Source of the DNA: Microbulbifer donghaiensis
GTDB lineage: Bacteria; Pseudomonadota; Gammaproteobacteria; Pseudomonadales; Cellvibrionaceae
Direction of reading: 5' to 3'
Length of the DNA: 64,000 nucleotides
Assembly (NCBI RefSeq): GCF_900129095.1
Contig: NZ_FQVA01000008.1
Span: 50,781 to 114,780 of the forward strand
Under the pieces are notes generated by a model. It made no database searches. It was not told the origin of the DNA and saw only the letters and a list, made by a program, of their open reading frames with translations. The position numbers and the translations under genes were made by a program. Each line of letters opens with the position of its first letter. Position 1 is the stretch's first letter. Below, one piece after another: positions 9,094 through 19,393 of the stretch.

Positions 9094-9234
9094 CTAGCGG
9101 TGTTGGCGGCGATAGCGCCGGTCGCGGGGTGCGTCGATACGCACACGCACACGCTGGGGACGGGGCCCAAGCACTACAGCGACATACAGCACAATTGCCA
9201 GCGCCAGAGCAATAATCAATGCGTTGATGGTCAT
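9094..9234 (-). CDS. Small single-pass membrane protein with Arg-rich tail
   Basis: A 46-codon frame starts at ATG 9234, with a clear AAGGAGATGACGG ribosome-binding site upstream. The product begins MTINALIIALALAIVLYVAV, a membrane helix. It ends in a basic cytoplasmic tail rich in arginine (RPQRVRVRIDAPRDRRYRRQ) and stops at TAG 9094. By the positive-inside rule the N-terminus should be periplasmic. I recognise no family. It sits upstream of pdsO on the same strand and divergent from murJ. The supporting signals are the ribosome-binding site, a membrane-plus-tail design that is unlikely by chance, and a gap otherwise free of genes. Confidence 0.6.
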   Translation of the reverse strand: MTINALIIALALAIVLYVAVVLGPRPQRVRVRIDAPRDRRYRRQHR

Positions 9235-9413
9235 CCGTCATCTCCTTACGCCACCACTCTCCCTCGGGGCGCGCGTCTAGCTCACCTTGAGTATAGGCTG
9301 GCGCGCCAGCGGTCGTAGGACCTATTTGGCATTCCTGCATTCCCGTGTGATCGGCTGAATTGATGTAGACTTGCCGGCCACTACGCCCGCACCAACTATC
9401 AGGAGCCGCAGCT

Positions 9414-11024
9414 TTGTCGCAACCGCCCGCCAAACCGACCCCGTCAGGCGAGAAATCCGGCAACGCCGGACTGCTGCGTGGCAGCTCGATCGTCGGCGGT
9501 GCGACCATGTTGTCGCGAGTCATGGGGTTGGCCCGTGACATGGTTTTAGCCCGTTTTGCCGGTGCCGGCGATGCAGCAGACGCCTTTTTTGTTGCTTTCA
9601 AGATTCCCAACTTCTTTCGCCGCCTGTTTGCCGAGGGCGCTTTTTCCCAGGCTTTTGTGCCGGTACTGGCCGAGTACCGGCAGAAGGGCGGATTGGCGGC
9701 AGCGCGGGAATTGAACGATCGGGTCGCCGGTGCGCTGGGCGGGACCCTGCTGCTGGTGACCCTGTTCGGGGTGTTGTTCGCGCCTCTGGTGGCGGGAATA
9801 TTCGCGTTCGGCTGGTGGTGGGATGGCAGCGAGCGGGAGAAGTTTGACCTCGCCACCGACATGCTGCGCATCACCTTTCCCTATTTGATGCTGATTTCCC
9901 TGACCGGATTTGCCGGGGCGGTCCTGAACAGCTTCGACCGCTTTGCCGTGCCGGCATTGACCCCAGTGTTGCTGAACCTGATGCTGATTGCCGCCGCCAC
10001 GCTGGCGACAGACTGGTTCGAGCCGCAGATCATGGCACTGGCCTGGGGGGTGTTTGCTGCGGGTGTTGTGCAGCTACTGTTCCAGGTGCCGTTTCTGATG
10101 CGCCAGGGTTTGCTGCCGCGGCCGCGCTGGGACTGGCATTACCCGGGGGTGCGCAAGATCCTGCGGTTGATGGCACCGGCGATTTTTGGCGTGTCGGTCA
10201 CGCAAATCAGCCTGGTGCTGGATACGGTGTTGGCGTCCTTCCTGCCCACCGGCAGCGTGTCCTGGCTGTATTTTTCCGATCGGCTCACAGAGCTGCCGCT
10301 CGGGGTTTTCGGGGTTGCCGTGGCCACGGTGATTTTGCCGAATCTGTCGCGCCAGCACGCCGGCGGCGATCCGCGGCGCTTCCGCCACACCCTGGACTGG
10401 GCGCTGCGCAGCGTCACGCTGATCTCACTGCCGGCGGCAGTGGCACTGATCGTGTTGGCGGAGCCGCTGCTGACGACTTTGTTCCTGTACGGGCAAATGG
10501 AGCCGCGCGATATGCAGATGGCCGCCTGGTCGCTGCGTGCCTATTCCCTTGGTCTGCTGTCGTTCATGCTGATCAAGGTGCTGGCGCCCGGTTACTTTGC
10601 CCGCCAGGACACCTACACCCCGGTGCGTTTCGGACTGATTGCGATCGCCGCAAAGATGCTTCTGAGCCTGGCCTTCGTTATCCCGCTCAATCACTACTTC
10701 AAGCTCGGCCACATGGGGCTGGCACTGGCCACGGCCTGCCAGGCAGCGATCAACGCCTGGCTGTTGTACAAGGGGCTGCGCCGCGACGATGTCTACCGTC
10801 CGGAAGCGGGTTGGGGGGCATATCTATTGCGACTGTTGGCGGCCAACCTGGCCATGGTGAGTGTGTTGCTGGTGGCGCTGCATTACTGGCCGCATTGGAG
10901 TGACTGGTCATGGCTGGATCGAGCCTGGCGCATGGGGGTGATGGTTGCCGGCGGCGGCGGTATATTCGTGCTGGTGTTGCTGGCTACCGGGTTGCGTCCG
11001 CGCCATTTCCGCGCCACCAGCTGA
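9414..11024 (+). CDS. murJ: Lipid II flippase MurJ
   Basis: This 536-residue polytopic membrane protein of the MviN/MOP superfamily flips lipid II across the inner membrane for peptidoglycan synthesis. It starts at TTG 9414, nine bases after CAGGAG. Typical features are GLLRGSSIVGGATMLSRVMG, ARDMVLARFAGAGDAADAFF and KIPNFFRRLFAEGAFSQAFVP near the N-terminus, which include functionally important Arg and Asp residues of the family, and about 14 hydrophobic segments. About 20 hydrophilic residues precede the first membrane helix. It is upstream of ribF, as in related genomes. Confidence 0.95.
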   Translation: MSQPPAKPTPSGEKSGNAGLLRGSSIVGGATMLSRVMGLARDMVLARFAGAGDAADAFFVAFKIPNFFRRLFAEGAFSQAFVPVLAEYRQKGGLAAARELNDRVAGALGGTLLLVTLFGVLFAPLVAGIFAFGWWWDGSEREKFDLATDMLRITFPYLMLISLTGFAGAVLNSFDRFAVPALTPVLLNLMLIAAATLATDWFEPQIMALAWGVFAAGVVQLLFQVPFLMRQGLLPRPRWDWHYPGVRKILRLMAPAIFGVSVTQISLVLDTVLASFLPTGSVSWLYFSDRLTELPLGVFGVAVATVILPNLSRQHAGGDPRRFRHTLDWALRSVTLISLPAAVALIVLAEPLLTTLFLYGQMEPRDMQMAAWSLRAYSLGLLSFMLIKVLAPGYFARQDTYTPVRFGLIAIAAKMLLSLAFVIPLNHYFKLGHMGLALATACQAAINAWLLYKGLRRDDVYRPEAGWGAYLLRLLAANLAMVSVLLVALHYWPHWSDWSWLDRAWRMGVMVAGGGGIFVLVLLATGLRPRHFRATS

Positions 11025-11069
11025 CCGGGGAGACACCGGTAAACGGCGCCCGCGGGCCGACTAGCCCCA

Positions 11070-11098
11070 CTGACCCACAACCGCGAATCCGTTATACT
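11070..11098 (+). promoter_or_regulatory. Promoter of the ribF-ileS-lspA-fkpB-ispH operon
   Basis: CTGACC (11070-11075) and TATACT (11093-11098) are spaced 17 bp apart, with a GC-rich stretch GCGCGGC after the -10 box. It lies in the 109-bp murJ-ribF gap, 36 bp before the TTG start of ribF. Confidence 0.5.
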
Positions 11099-11133
11099 GC
11101 GCGGCTCGATTTTGTCAGGATGGGAAGACCGCA

Positions 11134-12117
11134 TTGGCCCAAGAACGGGAAGAGGAGCGCGAGCTGATTCGCGGGTTTCATAACCTGCGCCCCCGCCACC
11201 GCGGCTGCGTGGCCACGATAGGTTCGTTCGACGGCGTACACCGCGGTCACCAGGCGATTATTGCGCAGCTAAACCAGCGCGCCCGCGAACACGGCCTGCC
11301 CTCGGTGGCAATCATCTTTGAGCCGCAGCCCCACGAGTTCTTCTCCGGCGAAAAGGCACCGGCGCGGTTGATGCGCTTTAAGGAAAAGGTGTTGGCCCTG
11401 TTCGAGGCCGGCGTGGACCGGGTGCTGTGCCTGCAGTTCAATGAAACGCTGCGCAATCTCAGTGCCGAGGCGTTTATCCGGCGGATCCTGGTGGGTGGCC
11501 TCGGTATCCGACACCTGGTCGTCGGTGACGATTTCCGCTTCGGCTGTGATCGCAGCGGCGATTACCGCCTGCTGCAAAAAGTCGGTGCGGAAGCGGGCTT
11601 TTCCGTCGAAGATACTGCAACGGTGGAAATCCGCGGTGCGCGGGTCAGCAGCACGCGAATACGCGAGGCGCTGCAGGACGGGGATTTCGAATTGGCACAG
11701 GCGCTGCTGGGCAAGCCCTACCGCATTACCGGGCGCGTCGCACCTGGCCGCTCCCTGGGGCGCCAGCTGGGCGCGCCGACGGCCAATGTGCGCCTGCACC
11801 GCTACCGTTCGCCCCTCGTCGGCGTCTATACGGTGCGCACTACCGCGACCAATGGCAGTGAACTCGCCAGTGGCCGCACAGAAATAGACGGGGTGGCCAA
11901 TGTCGGCTTCCGCCCCACAGTGGAGGGCGAGGGCGCCCAGCCGTTGCTGGAAGTGAATTTGTTCGATTTCAGCGGTGATCTCTACGGCCGCGAGCTGGCG
12001 GTGGAGTTCTGCCACAAGCTGCGCGATGAAGAGAAGTTCGCATCCCTGGAAATCTTGAAAGAGTGGATAGCCCGGGATATCGAGAACGCGAAAGCCTGGT
12101 TCGCACAGAATTCGTAA
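11134..12117 (+). CDS. ribF: Bifunctional riboflavin kinase / FAD synthetase
   Basis: RibF converts riboflavin to FMN and then FAD. The product is 327 residues. The N-terminal nucleotidyl-transferase domain contains [14 protein letters not shown] near residue 30 and [14 protein letters not shown]. The C-terminal riboflavin kinase domain begins near residue 190 ([24 protein letters not shown]). No in-frame ATG lies upstream of the conserved region; TTG at 11134 gives the N-terminus and a charged leader before [16 protein letters not shown]. It is first in the conserved operon with ileS, lspA, fkpB and ispH. Confidence 0.95.
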   Translation: MAQEREEERELIRGFHNLRPRHRGCVATIGSFDGVHRGHQAIIAQLNQRAREHGLPSVAIIFEPQPHEFFSGEKAPARLMRFKEKVLALFEAGVDRVLCLQFNETLRNLSAEAFIRRILVGGLGIRHLVVGDDFRFGCDRSGDYRLLQKVGAEAGFSVEDTATVEIRGARVSSTRIREALQDGDFELAQALLGKPYRITGRVAPGRSLGRQLGAPTANVRLHRYRSPLVGVYTVRTTATNGSELASGRTEIDGVANVGFRPTVEGEGAQPLLEVNLFDFSGDLYGRELAVEFCHKLRDEEKFASLEILKEWIARDIENAKAWFAQNS

Positions 12118-12136
12118 CATTACCTGTAAACAACAT

Positions 12137-12215
12137 CGTAGGATGGGCAAAGCGCAGCGTGCCCATCAACAACGCCGAAGATGGGCACGTCGCTGCGCTC
12201 CTTTGCCCATCGTAC
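12137..12215. repeat. Imperfect palindromic element between ribF and ileS
   Basis: The arm 12137-12167 (CGTAGGATGGGCAAAGCGCA...) pairs with 12180-12215 (GATGGGCACGTCGCTGCGCT...CATCGTAC), with small bulges. The sequence resembles a dispersed palindromic repeat with a GTAGGATGGGC core that I recall from many proteobacteria. It fills most of the 116-bp gap and lies inside the operon, so it would be transcribed as a large hairpin just before the ileS ribosome-binding region. Confidence 0.75.
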
Positions 12216-12233
12216 AGAGCTGAATTCATTTCA

Positions 12234-15038
12234 ATGACCGATTACAAAGCGACTCTGAATCTGCCTGAGACCGATTTTCCGATGCGCGGCAACCTGCCGC
12301 AGCGGGAGCCGGCCATTCTGCAAAAGTGGCAGGAGAGCAAGCTATACGAACAGATCCGTGCGGCGCGTGCCGGGCGCGAACAGTTTATCCTGCACGACGG
12401 CCCGCCCTACGCCAACGGCGATATTCATATCGGTCACTCGGTCAACAAGATCCTCAAGGACATCATCGTCAAGTCGAAGACCCTGAGCGGTTTCGATGCG
12501 CCCTATGTGCCCGGCTGGGACTGCCACGGCCTGCCCATCGAGCACCGCGTGGAAAAGAAAATCGGCAAGGCCGGCACCAAGGTGGATCAAAAGACCTTCC
12601 GCCAGAAGTGTCGTGAGTACGCCGCCAAGCAGGTTGAGGGGCAGAAGAAAGACTTTATCCGCCTGGGCGTGTTCGGCGAGTGGGACAACCCCTATCGCAC
12701 CATGGATTTCCAGTTCGAGGGCGACATCATTCGCGCCCTCGGCCGCATCGTGAAGAACGGCCACCTGGCACGCGGCTTCAAGCCGGTGTACTGGAGTGTG
12801 GTGGGCGGCTCGGCGCTGGCCGAGGCGGAAGTTGAGTACCAGGACAAAACCTCCTATTCCATCGATGTTTGCTACCCGGTCACGGAAGAGACCGCGCTGG
12901 CGATTGCCGATGCCGCCGGCGGTCACGCCGGCGATGGCCCGCTGTCGGTGGTTATCTGGACCACCACCCCCTGGACGCTGCCGTCCTCCCAGGCGGTTTC
13001 CGTCAACGCGGAACTCGAATATGTCGTCGTACAGGCCGGTGACCGCCGCATCCTGGTGGCCGAAGAACTGAAAGATGCGGTGCTGGAACGCGCGGAACTG
13101 GATGGTGCTGTGGTGGGCCGTATTCGCGGTGCCGCGCTCGAGCACCTGAAGATCAAGCATCCCTTCTACGACAAGGAACTGCCGATCATCCTCGGCGACC
13201 ACGTCACCACCGATGCCGGTACCGGCTGTGTGCACACGGCGCCGGACCACGGCCCGGACGACTTCCTGGTGGGCAAGCGCTACGGTATCGAGACACTCAA
13301 TTACGTCGACGACAACGGCGTCTACCGCGACAGCGTGCCGGTCTTCGCCGGCGAACATGTCTACAAGGTGGATGACAAGATTGTCGAACTGCTGGAAGAG
13401 AAGGGCGTACTGTTGCACCAGGGCAAGATGGTGCACAGCTATCCGCACTGCTGGCGTACCAAGACGCCGCTGATCTACCGCGCCACGCCGCAGTGGTTTG
13501 TCAGCATGCAGCAGAACGACCTGCTGGATCACGCGCAGAAAGCCGCCGACGCAGTGCAGTGGATTCCCGGCTGGGGTAAGGCGCGCATCGATGCGATGCT
13601 GGACGCCAGCCCGGACTGGTGTATCTCGCGTCAGCGCACCTGGGGTGTGCCCATCGCGCTGTTTGTGCACAAAGAGACCCATGAGATCCACCCGGACACC
13701 CCGGCGCTGATGGACAAAGTGGCCGAGAAAGTCGACGCCGAGGGCATGGATGTCTGGTTCGACCTGGATCCGCGCGAGCTGCTGGGCGACGACGCCGACC
13801 AGTACCAGAAGGTGACCGATACTCTGGATGTCTGGTTCGACTCCGGCGTGACCCACTACGCGGTGCTGGAGCGCCGCAATGGCCTGCGCTTCCCGGCAGA
13901 CCTGTACCTGGAGGGTTCCGATCAGCATCGCGGCTGGTTCCAGTCCTCATTGAAGACATCTATCGCGATTAACGACTGCGCTCCCTACAGGCAGGTGCTG
14001 ACGCACGGTTTCACCGTGGATGCAGAGGGACGCAAGATGTCCAAGTCCATCGGTAATACCGTCGCGCCACTGGACGTGATCAACAAATTGGGCGCCGATG
14101 TGCTGCGCCTGTGGGTGGCGGCCACGGATTTCAGCGGCGAGATGGCGGTATCCGACGAGATCCTGAAACGCACCGCGGATTCCTATCGGCGCCTGCGCAA
14201 CACCGCGCGCTTCTTCCTGTCGAACCTGGCCGGTTTCGATCCGGCCGTGGATCTGTTGCCGGAAAATGAATTGCTGGCACTGGATCGCTGGGCGCTGGAT
14301 AAAGCTGCGCGCCTGCAGGATGAGATCATTGCGGCTTACGACAACTACCAGTTCCATCAGATCTACCAGAAGCTGCACAACTTCTGCGTGGTGGAAATGG
14401 GTGGTTTCTACCTGGATATCATCAAGGACCGCCAGTACACCACGCAGGAGGACAGCGTCGCGCGCCGCTCCGCACAGACTGCGCTGTATCACATAGTGCA
14501 GGCGTTTACCCGCTGGGTTGCGCCGATCCTGAGCTTTACCGCCGAGGAACTGTGGCAGTTTATCCCGGGTGAGCGGGGCGATAGCGTGTTTATCGAGGAG
14601 TGGTACTCTCTGCCGAAACTGCCGGCGGATGCGGGCAAGGGCGCGGATTACTGGGCGGCAATCGCGCAGGTGAAAACCGCGGTCAACAAGGTGCTCGAGG
14701 AGCAGCGCGCTGCCGGCAATATCGGCGGTTCCCTGCAGGCTGCAGTCACGCTGTTTGCCGATGACGACCTGCGCGAAAAACTGATCGAACTGCAGGACGA
14801 GCTGCGTTTCGTGCTGATCTGCTCCTCCACCTCGGTACAGCCGCTCAGCGACGCCGCCGGCGCCGAGGCGACAGAACTGGCCGGACTCAAGGTCAATGTG
14901 CGCAAAGTGGATCATCCCAAGTGCGCGCGCTGCTGGCACTATCGCGCGGATGTCGGCGCCGATCCGCAGCATCCGGAAATCTGTTCCCGCTGCATAGACA
15001 ATGTTGCGGGCAAAGGTGAGGAGCGTCACTATGCCTAA
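12234..15038 (+). CDS. ileS: Isoleucyl-tRNA synthetase
   Basis: The product is 934 residues from ATG 12234 ([20 protein letters not shown]), the canonical gammaproteobacterial N-terminus. The frame is open for 57 codons upstream, but that stretch is ribF end plus palindrome. Class I signatures are [11 protein letters not shown] near residues 57-67 and KMSKS near 601-605. The editing CP1 domain has [13 protein letters not shown] and [14 protein letters not shown]-terminal zinc module with paired cysteines ([12 protein letters not shown]) lies near 896-920. The stop overlaps the lspA start by 8 bp, indicating translational coupling. Confidence 0.97.
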   Translation: MTDYKATLNLPETDFPMRGNLPQREPAILQKWQESKLYEQIRAARAGREQFILHDGPPYANGDIHIGHSVNKILKDIIVKSKTLSGFDAPYVPGWDCHGLPIEHRVEKKIGKAGTKVDQKTFRQKCREYAAKQVEGQKKDFIRLGVFGEWDNPYRTMDFQFEGDIIRALGRIVKNGHLARGFKPVYWSVVGGSALAEAEVEYQDKTSYSIDVCYPVTEETALAIADAAGGHAGDGPLSVVIWTTTPWTLPSSQAVSVNAELEYVVVQAGDRRILVAEELKDAVLERAELDGAVVGRIRGAALEHLKIKHPFYDKELPIILGDHVTTDAGTGCVHTAPDHGPDDFLVGKRYGIETLNYVDDNGVYRDSVPVFAGEHVYKVDDKIVELLEEKGVLLHQGKMVHSYPHCWRTKTPLIYRATPQWFVSMQQNDLLDHAQKAADAVQWIPGWGKARIDAMLDASPDWCISRQRTWGVPIALFVHKETHEIHPDTPALMDKVAEKVDAEGMDVWFDLDPRELLGDDADQYQKVTDTLDVWFDSGVTHYAVLERRNGLRFPADLYLEGSDQHRGWFQSSLKTSIAINDCAPYRQVLTHGFTVDAEGRKMSKSIGNTVAPLDVINKLGADVLRLWVAATDFSGEMAVSDEILKRTADSYRRLRNTARFFLSNLAGFDPAVDLLPENELLALDRWALDKAARLQDEIIAAYDNYQFHQIYQKLHNFCVVEMGGFYLDIIKDRQYTTQEDSVARRSAQTALYHIVQAFTRWVAPILSFTAEELWQFIPGERGDSVFIEEWYSLPKLPADAGKGADYWAAIAQVKTAVNKVLEEQRAAGNIGGSLQAAVTLFADDDLREKLIELQDELRFVLICSSTSVQPLSDAAGAEATELAGLKVNVRKVDHPKCARCWHYRADVGADPQHPEICSRCIDNVAGKGEERHYA

Positions 15039-15567
15039 CGGGCATAAAGGTGTGAGCCTGTTCGGTCACCCTTGGCGCTGGTACTGGCTGGCGCTGCTGG
15101 TGATTGGACTGGATATCGCCACCAAGGTCTGGGCGGTCGATGAGTTTATGCACGGTCCCTCGTTGCAGATCATTCCCGGGCTACTGAAGTTCACCTACGC
15201 CGAAAACTATGGCGCCGCCTTCAGTTTTCTCGCCGACGCCGGCGGTTGGCAGCGTTGGCTGTTTGGTGCCATCGCGCTGGGCTTCAGTGCCATGGTCACT
15301 GTTTGGCTGTGGCGCCTGCCCGCCAGGAAGCGCTGGGAGCCTTTCGCCCTGGCGCTGATACTCGGTGGAGCGCTGGGTAATCTGTGGGATCGAATGCTGC
15401 TGGGTTACGTGCGGGACTTTATTTCCGTTTACTACGGCAGCTGGCACTTCCCGGTGTTCAACGTGGCGGATATGGCGATCAGTATCGGCGCCGTCATGCT
15501 GGTGATCGAACTGCTGTTTTTTGCCGAAAAAGACAGTGGCGATGAAAAGAAGAGCGCAGAAGTTTAG
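15031..15567 (+). CDS. lspA: Lipoprotein signal peptidase (signal peptidase II)
   Basis: This 178-residue, four-helix inner-membrane aspartyl protease cleaves prolipoprotein signal peptides after lipidation. Catalytic aspartates lie in [15 protein letters not shown] (near 119) and FNVADMAI (near 147). [10 protein letters not shown] is the conserved first loop. The ATG at 15031 lies inside the last codons of ileS. It is followed within 6 bp by fkpB. Candidate substrates in this window include BamD. Confidence 0.96.
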   Translation: MPNGHKGVSLFGHPWRWYWLALLVIGLDIATKVWAVDEFMHGPSLQIIPGLLKFTYAENYGAAFSFLADAGGWQRWLFGAIALGFSAMVTVWLWRLPARKRWEPFALALILGGALGNLWDRMLLGYVRDFISVYYGSWHFPVFNVADMAISIGAVMLVIELLFFAEKDSGDEKKSAEV

Positions 15568-15573
15568 ATATTT

Positions 15574-16014
15574 ATGAGTAATACCGAAATCGGCGAACAT
15601 AGCCGGGTGACACTGCATTTCAGCCTGAAACTGGATGACGGCACCGAGGTGGATTCCACTTTCGAGGGCGATCCTGCCACGTTCAGTGTCGGCGATGGCA
15701 GTCTGCTGCCGGGCTTTGAAAAAGCCCTGTTTGGCCTGAAGGCCGGTGATGAGGCGGAAATAGAGATACCGCCGGAACTGGGCTTCGGCCAGCGCAATCC
15801 TGCCAATATGCAGAAGGTGCGTCGCGATAGCTTCTCTCCGGATATCGAGCTGGAAGAGGGGCTGGTGGTTTCCTTTGATAACGGCAGTGGTGAGCTGCCC
15901 GGCGTGATCCGTGAGATCGGCGAGGACGAGGTCACCGTCGACTTCAACCATCCGCTGGCGGGGCAAACACTGAATTTTCACGTGAAGATTATCGCGGTGG
16001 ATTCGATCCAGTAG
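15574..16014 (+). CDS. fkpB: FKBP-type peptidyl-prolyl isomerase (SlpA type)
   Basis: This is a 146-residue cytoplasmic FKBP with an inserted IF (chaperone) domain. The FKBP core is split, with [20 protein letters not shown] at the N-terminus and [18 protein letters not shown] at the C-terminus. The insert in between carries [20 protein letters not shown]. This matches the SlpA/FkpB subfamily. The start ATG lies 6 bp after the lspA stop. Gene order lspA-fkpB-ispH is conserved in Enterobacteria and Pseudomonas. Confidence 0.95.
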   Translation: MSNTEIGEHSRVTLHFSLKLDDGTEVDSTFEGDPATFSVGDGSLLPGFEKALFGLKAGDEAEIEIPPELGFGQRNPANMQKVRRDSFSPDIELEEGLVVSFDNGSGELPGVIREIGEDEVTVDFNHPLAGQTLNFHVKIIAVDSIQ

Positions 16015-16069
16015 GGCCGCAGGCCCGACTAGTATCGGCGATTCCCGCATTGAGAGTTTTGAGCTGACT

Positions 16070-17002
16070 ATGCAAATCCGACTGGCAAATCCCCGCGGCT
16101 TCTGTGCCGGTGTCGACCGCGCTATCGATATCGTCAATCGCGCCCTGGACGTGTTCGGTGCGCCCATCTATGTGCGTCACGAAGTGGTGCACAACAAGTT
16201 CGTGGTGGACAGCCTGCGCGAGCGAGGCGCCGTGTTCGTGGACGAGCTTTCGGAAGTGCCGGACGATGTGATCGTGATTTTCAGTGCGCACGGTGTGTCC
16301 AAGGCGGTACAGCAGGAGGCCGACGACCGCGGCCTGAGAGTGTTCGATGCCACCTGCCCACTGGTCACGAAAGTGCATATGGAAGTGAGCAAATTCAGTA
16401 CCGATGGATCAGAGTGCATCCTGATCGGCCACGAGGGACACCCCGAAGTAGAGGGGACCATGGGGCAGTACGATACCAGTGCCGGCGGTGCTATCTACCT
16501 GGTGGAAGACGAGGAAGACGTCGCCAATCTCCAGGTAAAAGACGAAAACAACCTCACTTATGTGACCCAGACCACCCTGTCCATGGATGACACCGCGCGG
16601 GTGATCGACGCGTTGCGCGCGCGCTTCCCCAAAATCCGCGGCCCGCGCAAAGACGACATCTGCTATGCCACCCAGAACCGCCAGGATGCGGTCAAGCAGC
16701 TGGCATTGGAGAGCGACCTGGTACTGGTAGTGGGCAGCCCCAACAGCTCCAATTCCAATCGCCTGCGCGAGCTCGCCGAGCGCTGTGGCGCTACCGCCAA
16801 ACTGATCGATGGTGCTGCCGATATCGACCCCAGCTGGATGCAAGGCAAACAGGCCATAGGTATCACCGCCGGTGCCTCTGCGCCGGAAGTACTGGTGCAG
16901 GGAGTGATCCAGCGTTTGCAGGAGCTCGGTGCCGAACTGCCGCAGGAGATGTCCGGGCGCGAGGAAAATATCCGCTTCTCACTGCCCAAAGAACTGCGAT
17001 GA
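16070..17002 (+). CDS. ispH: 4-hydroxy-3-methylbut-2-enyl diphosphate reductase
   Basis: This is the last step of the MEP isoprenoid pathway, carried out by an iron-sulfur reductase giving IPP and DMAPP. The product is 310 residues. The three cluster cysteines are visible in GFCAGVDRA (Cys12), [11 protein letters not shown] (about 96) and [13 protein letters not shown] (about 198). The conserved SNSNRLRE motif and TAGASAPE are present. It is the last gene of the ribF operon; an inverted repeat follows the stop. Confidence 0.97.
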   Translation: MQIRLANPRGFCAGVDRAIDIVNRALDVFGAPIYVRHEVVHNKFVVDSLRERGAVFVDELSEVPDDVIVIFSAHGVSKAVQQEADDRGLRVFDATCPLVTKVHMEVSKFSTDGSECILIGHEGHPEVEGTMGQYDTSAGGAIYLVEDEEDVANLQVKDENNLTYVTQTTLSMDDTARVIDALRARFPKIRGPRKDDICYATQNRQDAVKQLALESDLVLVVGSPNSSNSNRLRELAERCGATAKLIDGAADIDPSWMQGKQAIGITAGASAPEVLVQGVIQRLQELGAELPQEMSGREENIRFSLPKELR

Positions 17003-17343
17003 AATAGCGACGCGAAGCGTCGCTATCCCCTCTAGTAAAAATCCCCTTCCATATATTGCCGTGGCCACTGTGCTATCTGGCAAAATGCTCGCTGCCAGGC
17101 TGTTACAGAGCTCTGGCGTGTCCCTGTTCGCAATTGGCAGGTATCGCAGTCTATGCGCGATTTGATATGTGTATCACAGACTTGTTGGGATGCCGTTCGT
17201 CGTCAGGCCGGTACCGTTTGTCGTGAAAAGATGAAGCTTCCGCCAAATTAACGTCGTTTTTTTTCTTTTCTTCTAAGTTACAGAGGACTTTGTCGCGCGG
17301 CTGAGGGAACAGCCGCGATCGTGTCTCGTGTAGGGAAACAATA
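17003..17343. other. Intergenic region before the first minor pilin cassette
   Basis: A perfect 10-bp hairpin (17004-17013 and 17017-17026, loop GAA) directly follows the ispH stop and may end the ribF-ispH transcript, although no T-run follows. The remainder, about 300 bp and AT-richer than the flanks, should hold the promoter of the first fimU-pilY1 cassette. I see no convincing -35/-10 pair, sigma54 site or small gene in it. Confidence 0.5.
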
Positions 17344-17859
17344 ATGCTAATACCGAAAAGATCCCCGGGATTCACCCTGGTGGAATTGATGATGGTGATC
17401 GCGATACTCGCTATCGTGATCGCCATCGGTGTCCCCTCCTTTACCACATTAATCAAGAACAACCGCCTGGCGGCCGCGACCAATGACCTTGCGGGTGCGC
17501 TGCAATTTGCGCGCGCAGAGGCCGTGCGCCGCGGGAGCAGGATTCAGGTCAGTTCCGTTTCCGACAATATCGCCAACGGCGTCATGGTCTGGTTCGACAA
17601 AGACGGCGACGGCAATTTGGATAGCGGCGATGACGATGGCGAAAAGTTGCGGGTGGTGCATCTGAATGCATCAGACATCTCGGCCGCTGCCGATGCGGGC
17701 ACTAATGTCAGCCTGACGTTCAGTCCGCGGGGCAGGGCGAGTGGAGCCTTGACCGTCAGTCTTTGCGATGACCGCTCGGGTAACTACGGCAAAGAGGTGA
17801 GCCTGCTGGCTACAGGTGTCATGCGCACCAAATCCGGCATGACTTGCGGAGGAGGCTGA
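17344..17859 (+). CDS. fimU: Type IV minor pilin FimU/GspH family, cassette 1
   Basis: This 171-residue prepilin is processed after Gly9 (leader MLIPKRSPG, mature FTLVELMMVIAILAIVIAIG) and has the essential Glu5. It has the GspH/FimT domain (NRLAAATNDLAGALQFARAEAVRRG) and two C-terminal cysteines in CDDRSG and GMTC, probably disulfide-bonded. In Pseudomonas FimU links PilV-PilW-PilX-PilY1 to the PilA fibre. It starts a five-gene cassette and is about half identical by eye to its paralogue at 23724. Confidence 0.9.
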   Translation: MLIPKRSPGFTLVELMMVIAILAIVIAIGVPSFTTLIKNNRLAAATNDLAGALQFARAEAVRRGSRIQVSSVSDNIANGVMVWFDKDGDGNLDSGDDDGEKLRVVHLNASDISAAADAGTNVSLTFSPRGRASGALTVSLCDDRSGNYGKEVSLLATGVMRTKSGMTCGGG

Positions 17860-17861
17860 CG

Positions 17862-18314
17862 ATGAATAAGCAAGCTGGTGCGACGCTGATGGAAGTGCTC
17901 ATCACTGTGCTCATCCTGGCTGTCGGTCTACTTGGGTTGTCTGCCACCCAGGTAATGAGCCTTAAAAATGCCAACAACTCCCACAACCGTTACCTCGCCG
18001 GCCTCGCCGCTCAGGAGATGGCCGATCGAATACGCGCCAATCCCAAGGCGCGGGCGAGCTACAACAACTACGACACAGCTTCGGACGGAAGTGAGACAGA
18101 GCCGGGTTGCGGCGCGACCTGTGTTGCCCAAGATAAGTACGAGTGGAAACAGGTGATCGAGGCAAACCTGCCGTCTGGCCAGGGTGAGATCGACGTCAAT
18201 GGAGACCAGGTGACACTAACCGTCACCTGGAAAGAGCAGCACACCGGCAAAGACCGCGGCACTTCTGCCGCGGTGCCGGAAGAATTTTCCTATCAGCTGG
18301 TCGTGGAGCTATGA
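17862..18314 (+). CDS. pilV: Type IV minor pilin PilV, cassette 1
   Basis: The product is 150 residues, starting at ATG 17862 behind GGAGGCTGACG. The prepilin site follows Gly6 (MNKQAG, then ATLMEVLITVLILAVGLLGL). It matches the PilV family over TQVMSLKNANNSHNRYLAGL and AAQEMADRIRANP. Cysteines in PGCGATC could form a loop. It starts two bases after the fimU stop, and its stop overlaps the pilW start by 4 bp. It is paralogous to 24252-24725. Confidence 0.9.
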   Translation: MNKQAGATLMEVLITVLILAVGLLGLSATQVMSLKNANNSHNRYLAGLAAQEMADRIRANPKARASYNNYDTASDGSETEPGCGATCVAQDKYEWKQVIEANLPSGQGEIDVNGDQVTLTVTWKEQHTGKDRGTSAAVPEEFSYQLVVEL

Positions 18315-19393
18315 ATATGAATTTATTCAACCGACAGCGCGGGCTGTCCCTGATCGAATTGATGATTGGCATTCTTCTGAGTGCACTGCTGTTGATGGGA
18401 GTACTGCAGATCTTCGACGGCAACCGCAACATCATGCGCATGCAGAACGAATTTGCGCGGGTACAGGAAAGCGGGCGCTTTGCGATGGATTTGTTGCTGC
18501 AGGAAATCCGCATGGCGGATTTCTGGGGCTGTCTTCCACCTTCGTCATCAATCCGCAACCACCTGGATCCGGGTGACGCGGATTATGGCGCGGGTTTTGA
18601 CGATGTCTACGGCGCACTAACCGGTTCCAACGGTATAGGTGGAGAAAACAATGCTACTAATGGAAAGACTATTGGGACCCTGACCGTTAAGAGCGGCACT
18701 GACATGCTGATTCTCGGCGGTACCGAAGATGCCTGCCGGGGCCGGGGGAACATGGTGCCATCGGTAAACGCGCAGGCAATGCATGTATCGCCGAATTGCG
18801 CGGTCGAGCCGGGGCAAATAGTCCTGATTGGCAACTGCGAGCTGGGAGAACTGATGACCATTACCTCAGTGCAGGGCAAGGGCGGCTGTACTGGCGGTGG
18901 CGGCGGTGGTGGTAACAACGAACCGGAAAAGCTGACGATCACCCACAACTCCGGCAACTGCAATAAGCCCGGGGCCATCAATAATCTGAACTTGCCGCTG
19001 CAAACCCAGTACGGCGCCGATGCCCGTATTCTGACTCCGTATCTGCGCACATTTTTTGTCGGCGAGAATGAATTTGGCACATCACTGTACGTTAGCGAAA
19101 GCGGCGTTGGAACACAGGAACTTGTACCGCGCATCGAAAATATGCAGATCCTTTACGGTGCAGATACCGATGGGGATGACGCCGTGGATTTTTGGGGCTC
19201 GGCCGATGATGTGGTGGACATGAAACAGGTCCTCAATATCCGGGTGCAGCTGATGGTCGCCAGCGGAAATCCGGTGCAGGCGGATGATTTGGAGTTCTTT
19301 GATCTGGATGACACTAAATGGGAATACACCGACGGTAAGCTCAGGAAAATTTATCTGAGCTCAGCCAAGGTGCGCAACCGGGGGGCAATGTGA
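18311..19393 (+). CDS. pilW: Type IV minor pilin PilW, cassette 1
   Basis: This 360-residue minor pilin has its leader cut after Gly11 (MNMNLFNRQRG, mature LSLIELMIGILLSALLLMGV). It matches the PilW family with ESGRFAMDLLLQEIRMADFWGC and the C-terminal LRKIYLSSAKVRNRG. It carries a six-glycine tract (about residue 198) in a Cys-containing loop that the paralogue lacks. It starts with an ATGA overlap of pilV, and its TGA overlaps the pilX ATG. PilW forms part of the tip complex that holds PilY1. Confidence 0.9.
   Translation: MNMNLFNRQRGLSLIELMIGILLSALLLMGVLQIFDGNRNIMRMQNEFARVQESGRFAMDLLLQEIRMADFWGCLPPSSSIRNHLDPGDADYGAGFDDVYGALTGSNGIGGENNATNGKTIGTLTVKSGTDMLILGGTEDACRGRGNMVPSVNAQAMHVSPNCAVEPGQIVLIGNCELGELMTITSVQGKGGCTGGGGGGGNNEPEKLTITHNSGNCNKPGAINNLNLPLQTQYGADARILTPYLRTFFVGENEFGTSLYVSESGVGTQELVPRIENMQILYGADTDGDDAVDFWGSADDVVDMKQVLNIRVQLMVASGNPVQADDLEFFDLDDTKWEYTDGKLRKIYLSSAKVRNRGAM

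Noticed and set aside
12342..13928. 528-codon open frame on the minus strand inside ileS
   Set aside because: It is an antisense shadow of a GC-rich coding region; its product is low-complexity and the plus frame is an unambiguous IleRS.
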